Position numbers and translations under genes: made by a program. Below are positions 41,507-49,673 of a DNA stretch of 52,277 nucleotides, one piece after another (within the stretch, counting starts at the first letter, position 1; every line of letters starts with the position of its first letter). The stretch is from Bacteroidota bacterium. Its GTDB lineage: Bacteria; Bacteroidota; Bacteroidia; B-17B0; Aurantibacillaceae. The stretch covers positions 1-52,277 of the forward strand of contig JAJONO010000025.1 of NCBI GenBank assembly GCA_021323535.1, given 5' to 3'. The notes below the pieces were generated by a model that saw only the letters and a list, made by a program, of their open reading frames with translations, was not told the DNA's origin and did no database searches.

Positions 41507-42397
41507 TTATTGGCTATATTTCTTTTCCTGGAGTATTTTAAGATCTGTAGCAGCATCCACTTCGTCGTTTTTAAGACCGTGTTTTTCAAAGAACGATTTT
41601 AGCTTTCTTAAACGCTCAATGGGATCCGGCTTCAGGTTCCAGACAATTTTACAATGACATTGCGAGCACAATCTGTTAGGCTGCGAATCTGTTTCCTGTA
41701 AATGATTCGACCCGTTCATAACACAGGAAGCATGAATGCAATGATAGATAGAAAACATATGTCCTATTTCATGCGAAGAAACCTGTATCAACCGTTTTAG
41801 AAATAAAGAATAGTTTTCAGAAGTTACAGGATAATCAGCGTACCGAAACATGGATGTTACTCCCACTTTATCCCTGATATTGGTTAATCCAAAAACATAA
41901 TTCCACGATTCTTTTGGATACAGATCTTTCTCCGTAAGGGCCATCATTACAATAGCATCAGAAGGCATATTACTTTTTAAATAGTGATTAATGAAGGGCG
42001 CGAGTATCTGCTGTTGATTCTCTGCTCCTAAGCGCCTTACACTATCAGGAAAAATTTTATTGTCGAGTGTTTTAAGAATAACAGTTTTTAACCCATAAAA
42101 GATCTGCAAATATTCCGCGGTGTAAGCGATCATGTTTGTTCTCAACGAATCAAACGTACCAATGGGTTGAAGATAAATAACGTTTTTTCCTTCGGCTGGA
42201 CTAACTGGTGAAATCTTTTTATAGTCTTCAAAAGTTTGTCCGGGTTCCTTGTGCTCCGATAACCATTCGCCGGGTTGTGTTGGCGGAAGCGGCTTATCGT
42301 TTATAGAAAGGAGATCGGTTAAAGAATTTATTTTCTTCGTTTCGTTAGACGAACAAGAGAGAAGGAAGATAAGTATTAGTGGAAAAATTTTTTTCAT
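41507..42397 (-). CDS. archaemetzincin-type zinc metalloprotease, lipoprotein
   Basis: 296 residues. Lipobox near residue 15 (LLSCSSN). The catalytic motif is HEIGHMFSIYHC: His209, Glu210, His213 and His219 give the HExxHxxxxxH metzincin site. Cys220, Cys225, Cys244 and Cys247 form the second zinc site that distinguishes archaemetzincins, with the CVMNGS Met-turn analogue between. AMZ proteins are usually described as cytoplasmic aminopeptidase-like enzymes; a lipoprotein form should act outside the cytoplasm. The start overlaps the stop of the YdcF-type gene by four bases (ATGA). Confidence 0.93.
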   Translation of the reverse strand: MKKIFPLILIFLLSCSSNETKKINSLTDLLSINDKPLPPTQPGEWLSEHKEPGQTFEDYKKISPVSPAEGKNVIYLQPIGTFDSLRTNMIAYTAEYLQIFYGLKTVILKTLDNKIFPDSVRRLGAENQQQILAPFINHYLKSNMPSDAIVMMALTEKDLYPKESWNYVFGLTNIRDKVGVTSMFRYADYPVTSENYSLFLKRLIQVSSHEIGHMFSIYHCIHASCVMNGSNHLQETDSQPNRLCSQCHCKIVWNLKPDPIERLRKLKSFFEKHGLKNDEVDAATDLKILQEKKYSQ

Positions 42398-42954
42398 TCT
42401 GTGTAATATGCTACGAATTCCCGTAATATGGAGTATAAATCTCTTATTTCAAAATAGTTTGGACTTGCCCCAGAGACATTTTTAAAACCCCGCTTATTAA
42501 ACAACATCTTGGTTCTTGTTAAATGAAAGTACTGCGAAACCACAATAAGGCTTTGGTATTTTAAACTGTCTTTTAGTTTGATTGTATTTTCTACGGTTGC
42601 TACTGTGTTGTTACCATAATTGTCAACAAAAATTAAACTATCCGGAACGTTATTCTGAATTAAAAATTCCTTCATTTTGTCTCCTTCATAAAAACCCTCT
42701 TTCCCAAGTCCGCCACTGACGATTATTTTTTTCACACGCTTATTTATGTAGAGATCAAGCCCACACTCCAAGCGTTTTTTCAATCTTTCCGAAAGCGTTC
42801 CGTTTTCATTTACTTTACTTCCTAAAATTACTGCTATATCTGCCTTTTTCCCGTTATTACTTAGGCCATCAACGACCGTATAAACAGAATGGGCCAACAA
42901 CCATATTATAAAAGCGATTAAAGCAATTTTAACTATTCGTTTGGATTTTTTCAT
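42394..42954 (-). CDS. YdcF/SanA/ElyC-like (DUF218) membrane-anchored protein
   Basis: 186 residues from ATG 42954 (a TTG one codon upstream is less likely). N-terminal membrane helix (about 6-27), then the DUF218 domain: ADIAVILGSKVNENGTLSERLKKRLECGLDLY, KKIIVSGGLGKEG, NNTVATVENT and YFHLTRTKMLFNKRG (partial motifs VILGSKV, SGGLGKEG, SQYFHLTR). Members in E. coli influence envelope polysaccharides and vancomycin sensitivity. It overlaps the archaemetzincin gene, implying coupled translation. Confidence 0.92.
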   Translation of the reverse strand: MKKSKRIVKIALIAFIIWLLAHSVYTVVDGLSNNGKKADIAVILGSKVNENGTLSERLKKRLECGLDLYINKRVKKIIVSGGLGKEGFYEGDKMKEFLIQNNVPDSLIFVDNYGNNTVATVENTIKLKDSLKYQSLIVVSQYFHLTRTKMLFNKRGFKNVSGASPNYFEIRDLYSILREFVAYYTE

Positions 42955-42969
42955 CAAAGAGCCACCGGA

Positions 42970-43710
42970 TTATTTTAGATACTCAAGCTGTATAGAATTC
43001 TTCTTTTTATCGTAGGTTAAACAGTACTTTTTATTATCAAACAATCTCACATCTATGCTTGAAAGCACTTTCATGTTTTCTGGATATACAATTTCAATTT
43101 CCCCTTCTTTATTCATATCTTTTTTAAAATCTTCATGTGAAGTAAAAAACACAAAGGTGCTGATGTTGCTCCAGTAATAACATTTTTGGGCAGGTCCATA
43201 GTTCCAGCCCTTTGTGTCGAGCATTTTAAAACGCGGAATGCATGAATAGTCCATATACCAACCGTAAATGCTGTCTTGTTTGCTGCCATTTACAATACGC
43301 AGTGTAAAAGAAGGCATGTCCATAAGTATGGACTGAATTTTACTGTAGTTCTCCTCGTAGTTCGAATCTAATTGGCGAATTAATGACAGGTATTTTTTGG
43401 TTTTAAGTTTGCCAGACAATACAATGTCCGAACTGCCACAACAGGCGCCAATAATGCTGTACGAATTACCTGGTTTAAAGTTACAGAGTATCGGGTTCAG
43501 AGGATTTCCTGAACCATGTATGAAGGTAAGCGTATCAAAGTAGGGGTAATGAGTAGGAATGCTTGTATAAGTTGAATCGATAGACAAAGCCCGTCCATTC
43601 AGTGAAATCAAAACAGGTTTAGTTCCGTGCTCTGAATTCAATCGGAATTTATTCTGCGATGACAGGACATTTAAGAGAGCAAAAAAAATGATTATCAATT
43701 TTATTCGCAC
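42970..43710 (-). CDS. secreted protein of unknown function (246 aa)
   Basis: The start is GTG at 43708-43710, as stop codons lie directly upstream. Signal peptide ending VLSSQ. The mature part has cysteines in ILCNFKP, GACCGSS, DYSCIP and QKCYYW, suggesting disulphides, and strands such as STFVFFTSHEDF and EIEIVYPENM. No family recognised. Lies 17 bp downstream of phnA/yjdM and 15 bp upstream of the YdcF-type gene; likely one operon. Confidence 0.7.
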   Translation of the reverse strand: MRIKLIIIFFALLNVLSSQNKFRLNSEHGTKPVLISLNGRALSIDSTYTSIPTHYPYFDTLTFIHGSGNPLNPILCNFKPGNSYSIIGACCGSSDIVLSGKLKTKKYLSLIRQLDSNYEENYSKIQSILMDMPSFTLRIVNGSKQDSIYGWYMDYSCIPRFKMLDTKGWNYGPAQKCYYWSNISTFVFFTSHEDFKKDMNKEGEIEIVYPENMKVLSSIDVRLFDNKKYCLTYDKKKNSIQLEYLK

Positions 43711-43727
43711 CTATTAATCTTTTAGAC

Positions 43728-44066
43728 TTAAGCTTTCTTTACGAATTCTGATTTCAGTCCCATAGCTCCGAAACCATCGATCTTGCACATGATATTGTGA
43801 TCACCGTCAACCAGTTTTATATTTTTTGCTTTGGTGCCTACTTTTACGGGCTTGGAACTTCCTTTCACCGGCAGATCCTTTATAACAATAACAGTATCTC
43901 CGTCTTTCAGCTCAACGCCGTTCGAATCAAGCACTTTATCGCTGGCTGGCGTTTCAACAATTTCTTCTTCAGGGTTCCATTCATGAAAGCACTGGCTACA
44001 CACCATGAGTTTTTGGTCGGGGTAAGTCAAATCAGATTTACATTTGGGGCAAAGTACGTTGTCCAT
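43728..44066 (-). CDS. yjdM: PhnA/YjdM-type zinc-ribbon protein
   Basis: 112 residues. N-terminal zinc ribbon: [10 protein letters not shown] and CSQCFHEW. C-terminal domain with [42 protein letters not shown] and the ending [10 protein letters not shown], diagnostic of the family once called PhnA (not the phosphonoacetate hydrolase). Its function is unclear. First gene of a likely operon leading to the YdcF-type protein and archaemetzincin. Confidence 0.93.
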   Translation of the reverse strand: MDNVLCPKCKSDLTYPDQKLMVCSQCFHEWNPEEEIVETPASDKVLDSNGVELKDGDTVIVIKDLPVKGSSKPVKVGTKAKNIKLVDGDHNIMCKIDGFGAMGLKSEFVKKA

Positions 44067-44158
44067 TTATAGTTTGAATTAAAGTATAAAGGTAATGGAA
44101 AAAATCTCTTGAAAAAGGGGATAAGATTGTTTAAGGGGAATGTACCATTAAAGGAAAC

Positions 44159-44183
44159 GTCACCCTGAGCGCAGTCGAAGGGG
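44159..44183. repeat. dispersed intergenic repeat (CACCCTGAGCGCAGTCGAAG family)
   Basis: The reverse complement, containing TTCGACTGCGCTCAGGG, is the same family as the fragment at 3186-3202. It sits in the 192-bp gap upstream of yjdM. Confidence 0.55.
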
Positions 44184-44207
44184 ACAAGATAATAATAGGA
44201 AATACCG

Positions 44208-44248
44208 AACCTTCAAGGTCTCTAAGCTACTCGGGGTCCTTGAAGGTT
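44208..44248 (-). terminator. stem-loop downstream of the VOC gene, possible terminator
   Basis: Arms AACCTTCAAGG (44208-44218) and CCTTGAAGGTT (44238-44248) are perfect 11-bp complements with a 19-base loop. It starts 10 bp after the minus-strand stop of the VOC gene, ending the AraC-led operon. No U-tract is evident, so termination is inferred from position. Confidence 0.5.
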
Positions 44249-44258
44249 TATTCCGATG

Positions 44259-44783
44259 CTACTTCGTTGTCTTACTATTCATCTGCTTTCCTAATTTATC
44301 ATATTCTATGTCGTTAGGTTCCCACAATTCCAGGTTATTGCCTTCAATGTCGAGAATGTGCACGAACTTACCATAACTGTAGGATTGTACGCTGTCCACA
44401 ATGGTTACACCTTTCTTTTTTAATTGAGCAACTAGCGCGTCCATGTTCTCAACCCTGTAGTTGATCATGAAGTCTTTTTTAGAAGGTTCAAAGTATTTTG
44501 TTGTTTCTTTAAACGGACTCCATTGTGTAAAACCTTTTTTTGTTGTGTCTGCTCCTTGTCTCCATTCAAATACGGCCCCATATTGGTTTGTATTAAGCCC
44601 CAGATGTTCCTGATACCACTTTCTTACTTTGGCGGGATCTTTGCATTTAAAAAAAATTCCTCCTATGCCTGTTACTTTTTTCAAAGGCATTTGATCGGTT
44701 GTTCTCTTAGTTAAATTATTAAAAGCGAACCCTAGTCCAAACGATGCGACAAGAGCAACGACAACAACTATTTTCTTTTTCAT
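44259..44783 (-). CDS. VOC-family (glyoxalase/bleomycin-resistance fold) protein with N-terminal membrane anchor
   Basis: 174 residues. N-terminal hydrophobic segment (about 4-24) reads as a signal anchor or signal peptide; the VOC domain follows from about 38: TGIGGIFFKCKDPAKVRKWY, YRVENMDALVAQLKKKGV and the closing FVHILDIEGNNLELWEP, with Glu in NNLELWEP the usual metal ligand. Most VOC proteins are cytoplasmic, so the anchor is unusual. Last gene of the AraC, SRPBCC, DUF1801, VOC series. Confidence 0.9.
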   Translation of the reverse strand: MKKKIVVVVALVASFGLGFAFNNLTKRTTDQMPLKKVTGIGGIFFKCKDPAKVRKWYQEHLGLNTNQYGAVFEWRQGADTTKKGFTQWSPFKETTKYFEPSKKDFMINYRVENMDALVAQLKKKGVTIVDSVQSYSYGKFVHILDIEGNNLELWEPNDIEYDKLGKQMNSKTTK

Positions 44784-44804
44784 AATGTAAATATTAAAGG
44801 ATTA

Positions 44805-45215
44805 TTATTTCTTTTTCAGGGATGCTTCTATAATGGACTGCAACACTTTCATATCAACGTCGGCGAGTTTATTAATATACAAACAGCCACCGCTGGTTTT
44901 GTGTTTTCCAAGTTTTTTAAGAGCAGCGGTATGCTTTTCAATTCCCATAAGATACAGTGTGAGATTTGCTTTTCGTGGAGAAAAACCAAACCTGAACCAA
45001 TCTACTTCACGGTCGGTATTCGGACTTTTATATCTTACGTTTCCAAACCCGATGATAGACGAACCCCACATTTTTGGTTTTTCTTTCGAGGCTTTTTGCA
45101 TCAGTTTTATGATTATAAAACTATCCTTGCGTTTTTCTTCGTCTTTAATTGCGTTAATGTAATCTTCCACGCTTGCGGCGGTTTCTGTTGTTTTTATAAC
45201 TGCTAATTTGCCCAT
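44805..45215 (-). CDS. DUF1801 domain protein
   Basis: 136 residues. Family features: TAASVEDYINAI near the start, KPKMWGSSIIGFGN and YLMGIEKHTAALKKLGKHKTSGGCLYINKL, ending with ADVDMKVLQSIIEAS. Related to bacterial frataxin-like YdhG/YdeI folds; biochemical function unknown. Gap to the SRPBCC gene is 6 bp. Another DUF1801-type protein is at 50717. Confidence 0.9.
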   Translation of the reverse strand: MGKLAVIKTTETAASVEDYINAIKDEEKRKDSFIIIKLMQKASKEKPKMWGSSIIGFGNVRYKSPNTDREVDWFRFGFSPRKANLTLYLMGIEKHTAALKKLGKHKTSGGCLYINKLADVDMKVLQSIIEASLKKK

Positions 45216-45221
45216 TTGAAT

Positions 45222-45656
45222 TTATTTTTCGGCATAGTTTTTAAAGCCGTTCATTAATTTCAAAGTTTGTTTTTTAAACATTCCTCCAAACAGGAAACCC
45301 ATCACTTTCATAAAACCTTTCAATGCAAAATAATTGTTGGAAGTTTGTTTGGTACTTGTGTCATTAATTTTTTCAAAGATCATTTCTACTTCATTATAGC
45401 CGCCCATTCCGCTGTCATATCTGAACTTTATTTGTCGTGGCAGATTTTGCTCCAGGATGGTTTCAGAAATTTTCATCTCTTTGTTCCTGTGTAAAAAGTA
45501 AAAATTGGTTATAGCGCCTACTTCACCGGGCGTTCCCGAAACGCGCTCTATCTTCTGCAATCCTTCCATCCAGTATTTAACGGCTTCGGGGTCTTTAAAT
45601 TTACGAACGACTTCGTCCAGCGGTTTGTTTATCGTGTTTGACAGTGTGTATTTCAT
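45222..45656 (-). CDS. SRPBCC (START/Bet v1-like) ligand-binding protein
   Basis: 144 residues. Begins with the family strand MKYTLSNTINKPLDEVVRKF, then the WMEGLQKIERVSGTPGEVG segment, and a C-terminal helix TLKLMNGFKNYAEK. Small hydrophobic-ligand-binding fold, often partnered with AraC-type regulators, as here: the regulator stops 9 bp upstream. Confidence 0.88.
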   Translation of the reverse strand: MKYTLSNTINKPLDEVVRKFKDPEAVKYWMEGLQKIERVSGTPGEVGAITNFYFLHRNKEMKISETILEQNLPRQIKFRYDSGMGGYNEVEMIFEKINDTSTKQTSNNYFALKGFMKVMGFLFGGMFKKQTLKLMNGFKNYAEK

Positions 45657-45665
45657 GATTTAAAA

Positions 45666-46568
45666 TTATTTACGTAATGTTTTTACAGGCACGCAAAGTT
45701 CAAGATTAAAATAGCTCCAGTCGCAGATTTTTTCTTTGTCTAAAAAAACTTCCATACCATGCTGGTGTTCGGGTTCAAAGGGGCTATTAATGAGCCATTT
45801 CTTGAACAGGTAATGTGTAACCGTAGCCACAAGATTAAAATCTCCGGATACAGTAGCTACAGCGTATTTACATTTTGGCAAGGTCATTGTCTCTATATAA
45901 TTATCCTGATCTATTTTAAACTTTTCGGGAAGTGTAATGGCTACTTCATAGCGGTATTTTTCTTTGGGCGTTACCATCGGATCGTCCATCGACATACCAA
46001 AAATAGTTTGCGAATCGTATAGGGTCATTTTTTTCGACCAGTCCACGAGTGTTTCAAAAGCTTTGATGACCACACCTTCTTTAAACGAATCCAACACTCT
46101 TATATAGGCAATTCGTCTTTCGGGAAGTTCGCGTATTTCTATTGGAAATCTTGCTTTCAATTCTTCGCTTATGTCGCAATGATAATCATTCGCATTGAAC
46201 AACTCTTTGCAGATCTTGCTATTTTCTATTTCGCCATTGGTTCTGTATCCACTTGGCGAAACTCCAAAATACTGTTTAAAGGCGCGTGAGAGAGTAGAAG
46301 AGGAAGAGAAGCCACATTCTGTCGCGATTTCTGAAATTGGTTTTTTAGAAAATTTCAGAAGCTTGGCACTTTTTTCCAAACGCACGCGATTAGTAAAAAA
46401 ATTAACAGATTCACCTGTAACTGCTACAAAAATACGATGAAAGTGATAGGGAGAAAAAAAAGCTACCGAAGCTAACTCATCCAGCGAAATGGATTTATCC
46501 AGATTATTATTTACATAATCTATTACTTTGTTGATGCGGCTGCTGTATATTTCGTTGCAGGTATTTAT
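45666..46568 (-). CDS. AraC-family regulator with C-terminal GyrI-like domain; non-standard start codon
   Basis: The frame is open from 46568 to the stop at 45666, 300 codons. Residues 10-105 form a complete AraC DNA-binding domain: RINKVIDYVNNNLDKSISLDELA, SPYHFHRIF and the second helix-turn-helix ISEIATECGFSSSSTLSRAF. Residues about 145-300 are a GyrI-like ligand domain (ELPERRIAYIRV, IFGMSMDDP). No ATG, GTG or TTG precedes the first helix-turn-helix; the only one in frame is GTG at 46385, which would delete half of the DNA-binding domain. The best candidate by spacing is ATA at 46566-46568. So this is either a rare start or a start-lost gene. Cotranscribed with the SRPBCC, DUF1801 and VOC genes. 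Confidence 0.75.
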   Translation of the reverse strand: MNTCNEIYSSRINKVIDYVNNNLDKSISLDELASVAFFSPYHFHRIFVAVTGESVNFFTNRVRLEKSAKLLKFSKKPISEIATECGFSSSSTLSRAFKQYFGVSPSGYRTNGEIENSKICKELFNANDYHCDISEELKARFPIEIRELPERRIAYIRVLDSFKEGVVIKAFETLVDWSKKMTLYDSQTIFGMSMDDPMVTPKEKYRYEVAITLPEKFKIDQDNYIETMTLPKCKYAVATVSGDFNLVATVTHYLFKKWLINSPFEPEHQHGMEVFLDKEKICDWSYFNLELCVPVKTLRK

Positions 46569-46629
46569 GAGGTTTAATTTACAACTTCTCCTTGTAAAAA
46601 CCAGCGCATGGTTGATTTAAAAGAAAGGT

Positions 46630-47376
46630 TTAAACTTCAACGATCAATTCCTTTTCGTGTCCGTTATATTTTTCGTCGGGATAACCATGTGGATTGCAAA
46701 TTATATCGGTTTCGCTTATTCTGTATTTTACGGGTGTATGAATGTGTCCGTGTATCCAGTAAAGAGGTTTGTATTGTTCTATCATGTTTTCAAGATTGGA
46801 TGCATAAGCGGAAGTAACAGGATCAGTGCCGAGTTCATTTGGCACCGACCGGATACTTGGCGCATGATGCGTTATAACTATGTTTTTATGATCGCCGGAT
46901 TCTTCCAGGCTTTTTTCCAGCCAGATTTTTGAGGCGACATGAATTTTATATGTATCAATGGTTCTCAATTTTGAATAGGAAGGATCTCTTGTAATTCGTT
47001 TATAGTCGTTCATTTTGCTTTGACAGATCATTCCATAATATTTCGGGTCGCCAAAAATGGAGAAGTCTGTCCACAAAGTTGTACCATGAAACCGTATACC
47101 ATCAATATCGACCCTGTCATTTTCGAGAACAAAAATGTTAGAGCCCTTTGCCGCTTCAATAATTTTATTTAAGGTTTTTGGATAAGAACCTTTGTAATAT
47201 TCATGATTTCCTATAATGTAAATGACGGGTTTATCGGGAATTTTAGTTTTCACCCATTCAATCCCTTTGGTTCCGAGATTTGTGTCACCGGCCAATATCA
47301 CAACATCAGCTTTTTCAAAACTCAGTTCGGTCATTCCAAATTCCTGGTGAAGATCACTGATGATTTGTATTTTCAT
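46630..47376 (-). CDS. calcineurin-like metallophosphoesterase
   Basis: 248 residues, normal for the family. Metal-binding blocks in order: SDLH (Asp8, His10), LAGDTN (Asp31), IGNHEYY (Asn57, His58), VITHHAPS and HGHIHTP. A small stand-alone cytoplasmic phosphoesterase; substrate unknown. It ends 61 bp upstream of the AraC frame on the same strand. Confidence 0.93.
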   Translation of the reverse strand: MKIQIISDLHQEFGMTELSFEKADVVILAGDTNLGTKGIEWVKTKIPDKPVIYIIGNHEYYKGSYPKTLNKIIEAAKGSNIFVLENDRVDIDGIRFHGTTLWTDFSIFGDPKYYGMICQSKMNDYKRITRDPSYSKLRTIDTYKIHVASKIWLEKSLEESGDHKNIVITHHAPSIRSVPNELGTDPVTSAYASNLENMIEQYKPLYWIHGHIHTPVKYRISETDIICNPHGYPDEKYNGHEKELIVEV

Positions 47377-47478
47377 TTGAGGTAAAATTAATGATTCGTT
47401 TTTTGTTTATCATAATGTTGTCTGCAAGCGGGCAATTTAGAGTATTAACAATCAGAACAACTCTCAGAATCCAGCAAG

Positions 47479-47973
47479 TCATTGTAAGATTTTTTCCATC
47501 CATTTTCCAGCAACCTTTTGGACAATAGAATTAATGTTGTTTTTGTTCGCACCCGGCCAATAGTCAGTGTAATCATACCCATAGGTTATATCACCCCACG
47601 CCCAGTTCAGACAAAGAAAATCGAAGTATAATTCATCCAGATCATTTTGATAAACATAAAGGACAATTAAATAGAGGTTGTCTTTAATCTTATTGCCCAG
47701 AGAAATTTCCCTGATAAGATAACGAAGATAACCAGAAACAGCCTCTTCCCCCTCTTTAATAGGAATATTCAACTCATCTAATGACTCAGTAAGATAACTT
47801 GTGACTTCAAAATAATTAAGCGGCTTATTAAACCCTGCAAGAATAACCAGTGAAGGAGAATCATAACCCAATTGAAGCATGTCGTATGCCCATGTAACAC
47901 AATCTTCAGAATTAAAATTCGGGATTTCTTTGAAACAGACCATCTTGTCGGTGAGCGGACTTATTTTTCGCAT
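47479..47973 (-). CDS. hypothetical acidic protein (164 aa), possibly immunity-like
   Basis: No signal peptide. Sequence CVTWAYDMLQLGYDSPSLVILAGF, NYFEVTSYLTESLDELNI, then acidic/aromatic stretches (DLDELYFDFLCLNWAWGD, YGYDYTDYWPG). The compact soluble, acidic type and the location beside DUF416 and SUKH genes make an immunity-like role possible, but no family was recognised. Confidence 0.65.
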   Translation of the reverse strand: MRKISPLTDKMVCFKEIPNFNSEDCVTWAYDMLQLGYDSPSLVILAGFNKPLNYFEVTSYLTESLDELNIPIKEGEEAVSGYLRYLIREISLGNKIKDNLYLIVLYVYQNDLDELYFDFLCLNWAWGDITYGYDYTDYWPGANKNNINSIVQKVAGKWMEKILQ

Positions 47974-48011
47974 TTGGATGTTTTAATTAATAGCATAAAG
48001 GAAAAGAGAAA

Positions 48012-48032
48012 CTACGCGATAGAATTGCGTAG
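48012..48032. repeat. short hairpin upstream of the 47479 gene
   Basis: Arms CTACGC (48012-48017) and GCGTAG (48027-48032) with a 9-base loop, 39 bp upstream of the minus-strand gene at 47973. The other gene nearby, at 48167, ends 135 bp away, so this could be a terminator for it or an operator. Confidence 0.3.
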
Positions 48033-48118
48033 ATGATCAAAAACAAATAAATAAGTGAATTTCAATAAAATTGATTATCCGACAGCTTTAAGCTTTTTAC
48101 ATAATAATTTGAACGATG

Positions 48119-48150
48119 TTATCTGTGTGAATTTGTGAAATCTGCGGCTT
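48119..48150. repeat. dispersed intergenic repeat arm, reverse orientation of 13131
   Basis: Its reverse complement begins AAGCCGCAGATTTCACAAAT, nearly matching the left arm at 13131. No second arm is seen. It lies just after the 3' end of the T9SS protein gene. Confidence 0.55.
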
Positions 48151-48166
48151 AAGAATGTAGCCTTAC

Positions 48167-49474
48167 TTAATCCCCCTTCACCACCTTTTGCCGGGTTACC
48201 GCGTTACCCGATGCATCCAACACCTCCACCATGTAAACTCCGGCCGAAAGATCTTCTATAAATAAACTCATACCAGTAATTCCTGCGAATGTTTCTTTGG
48301 TAACAGACTTTAATAATCGTCCTGAAGGATCATAAATACTCATTGTAGCCGAAGAAGCAACTACCGATTCTATCATCACCGACAATTCCGTTTTTGCAGG
48401 ATTGGGATAAACCGACGAAGCTGCCATCGTATTCAAAGCTGCCGGCCTTAGATGAATGACATAGGTGCTGTTTTGTTCTCCGCTCTTTTCTACTGCTGTT
48501 ATCCGGTAGTAATTCAGAATATTCTTTACAGGATCATTATCTTTAAAAACATATTCTTCATTCGTAACTTTTGGAAGCACTTTCGCCAGCTCTTCAAAAT
48601 GCTGCGCATCGGTGGAACGTTCTACAGAAAAGTGATCAACGTTTTTACTGGTTTCAGTTTTCCAGTTCAGCTCGTTACCCAAAGGCGTTACCTTTCCCTG
48701 GAAATCAGTGAAGCTTACAAACAGAGGCGCTCCGCAGGGACCACCACAATCAATAGGACAGTTAGCGAAATCATTATATGCTGTAATAGTAGTAGTAATG
48801 TTGGTAAAGCTGATATTTCCTCCGCTCATATTTCCTACCCATAGTCCACCGCCGTTTCCCACCACTACCTGTGTTCCTACAATAGCAAATCCGCCACCTG
48901 CCGAAGAACTTGGCAAACCTGATAAAGTACAGGAGTTGCTGAGTACGCCAGTAGGGCTATAACACCAGAGCGCTTGTGGCGATTGCGTTTTTATAACGTA
49001 AAAATTACAGCAGTTGTCAACCACCACATCATAGGGTCCGCCGCCTCCAAAAGGAATGGTAACCAAAAGCGCGTCCTGTCCTGTACCGGTATATTTATAC
49101 ACTTGTCCTGTTGGTGCGTTAATATTATAAAGGCATCCGGGGCCGTGTCCCATATTTCCTGCTGCCAGGCTGGAAACGTGGCCGGTAGTAACCCATGCCG
49201 AACCATTCCAGTAATAGAAAAAACCTCCGCTTACCGTATAAAATGTTGGAGAAGGAGTGGTTCCATTCAGATGGGGTCCGAGAGACAAGCCTCCTGCGCC
49301 AGGCGGGATACCTGAATTAACAGGGTTTGATGCAGAATAGGGAAGAGTCGGGTTATAGGCCTTCATAGGGCTTATATTCCAGTAAACAAGACCATTAGGA
49401 CAAGAGATTTGGGAGCGTAACTGAATACACGGAAAAAATAAGAACACAGCGATTATAAAAATTACGCGTGTCAA
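48167..49474 (-). CDS. secreted T9SS cargo protein with propeller-like N-terminal part
   Basis: 435 residues. Start is TTG at 49472-49474; a stop codon lies six codons upstream and no ATG or GTG is available before the signal peptide (ends QLRSQ). The first half is glycine-rich, with cysteines and segments like YVIKTQSPQALWCYSPTGVL, suggesting a beta-propeller-like lipid- or surface-binding part. Residues about 255-345 hold a fibronectin-type unit (ELNWKTETSKNVDHFSVERS, NYYRITAVEKSG). The end (about 355-435) is a T9SS type A sorting domain starting SSVYPNPAKTELSVMIE, with SIYDPSGRLLKS and LSAGVYMVEVLD. Likely surface-attached or secreted. Stands alone. Confidence 0.88.
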   Translation of the reverse strand: MTRVIFIIAVFLFFPCIQLRSQISCPNGLVYWNISPMKAYNPTLPYSASNPVNSGIPPGAGGLSLGPHLNGTTPSPTFYTVSGGFFYYWNGSAWVTTGHVSSLAAGNMGHGPGCLYNINAPTGQVYKYTGTGQDALLVTIPFGGGGPYDVVVDNCCNFYVIKTQSPQALWCYSPTGVLSNSCTLSGLPSSSAGGGFAIVGTQVVVGNGGGLWVGNMSGGNISFTNITTTITAYNDFANCPIDCGGPCGAPLFVSFTDFQGKVTPLGNELNWKTETSKNVDHFSVERSTDAQHFEELAKVLPKVTNEEYVFKDNDPVKNILNYYRITAVEKSGEQNSTYVIHLRPAALNTMAASSVYPNPAKTELSVMIESVVASSATMSIYDPSGRLLKSVTKETFAGITGMSLFIEDLSAGVYMVEVLDASGNAVTRQKVVKGD

Positions 49475-49673
49475 ACGATGGCTAATAATTTATAGTAAAG
49501 ATAATAGATTTATTGGCAAAAGCTATTTTGGTCGGCTATTATGACATCCAATCATATGGGATTTTATTAAATAAGCGGATTAATGAAATAATTAACGTCC
49601 CTAATTAAAGCAATGATAAAATTCTCTTTGCTTATCCATTTGTCTGGTTTACTGTAATTGTACTTTTCATCGT

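Noticed and set aside
46380-46470. Suspected frameshift in the AraC gene at the poly-T run
   Set aside because: Counting the run (8 T on the minus strand) keeps VAFFSPYHFHRIF in frame, so only the start codon is abnormal.
47391-47528. 45-codon plus-strand frame with a signal-peptide-like start MIRFLFIIMLSASGQ
   Set aside because: It overlaps the end of the 47479 gene, has no further secreted-protein features, and may be the stump of a lost gene; not enough to call.
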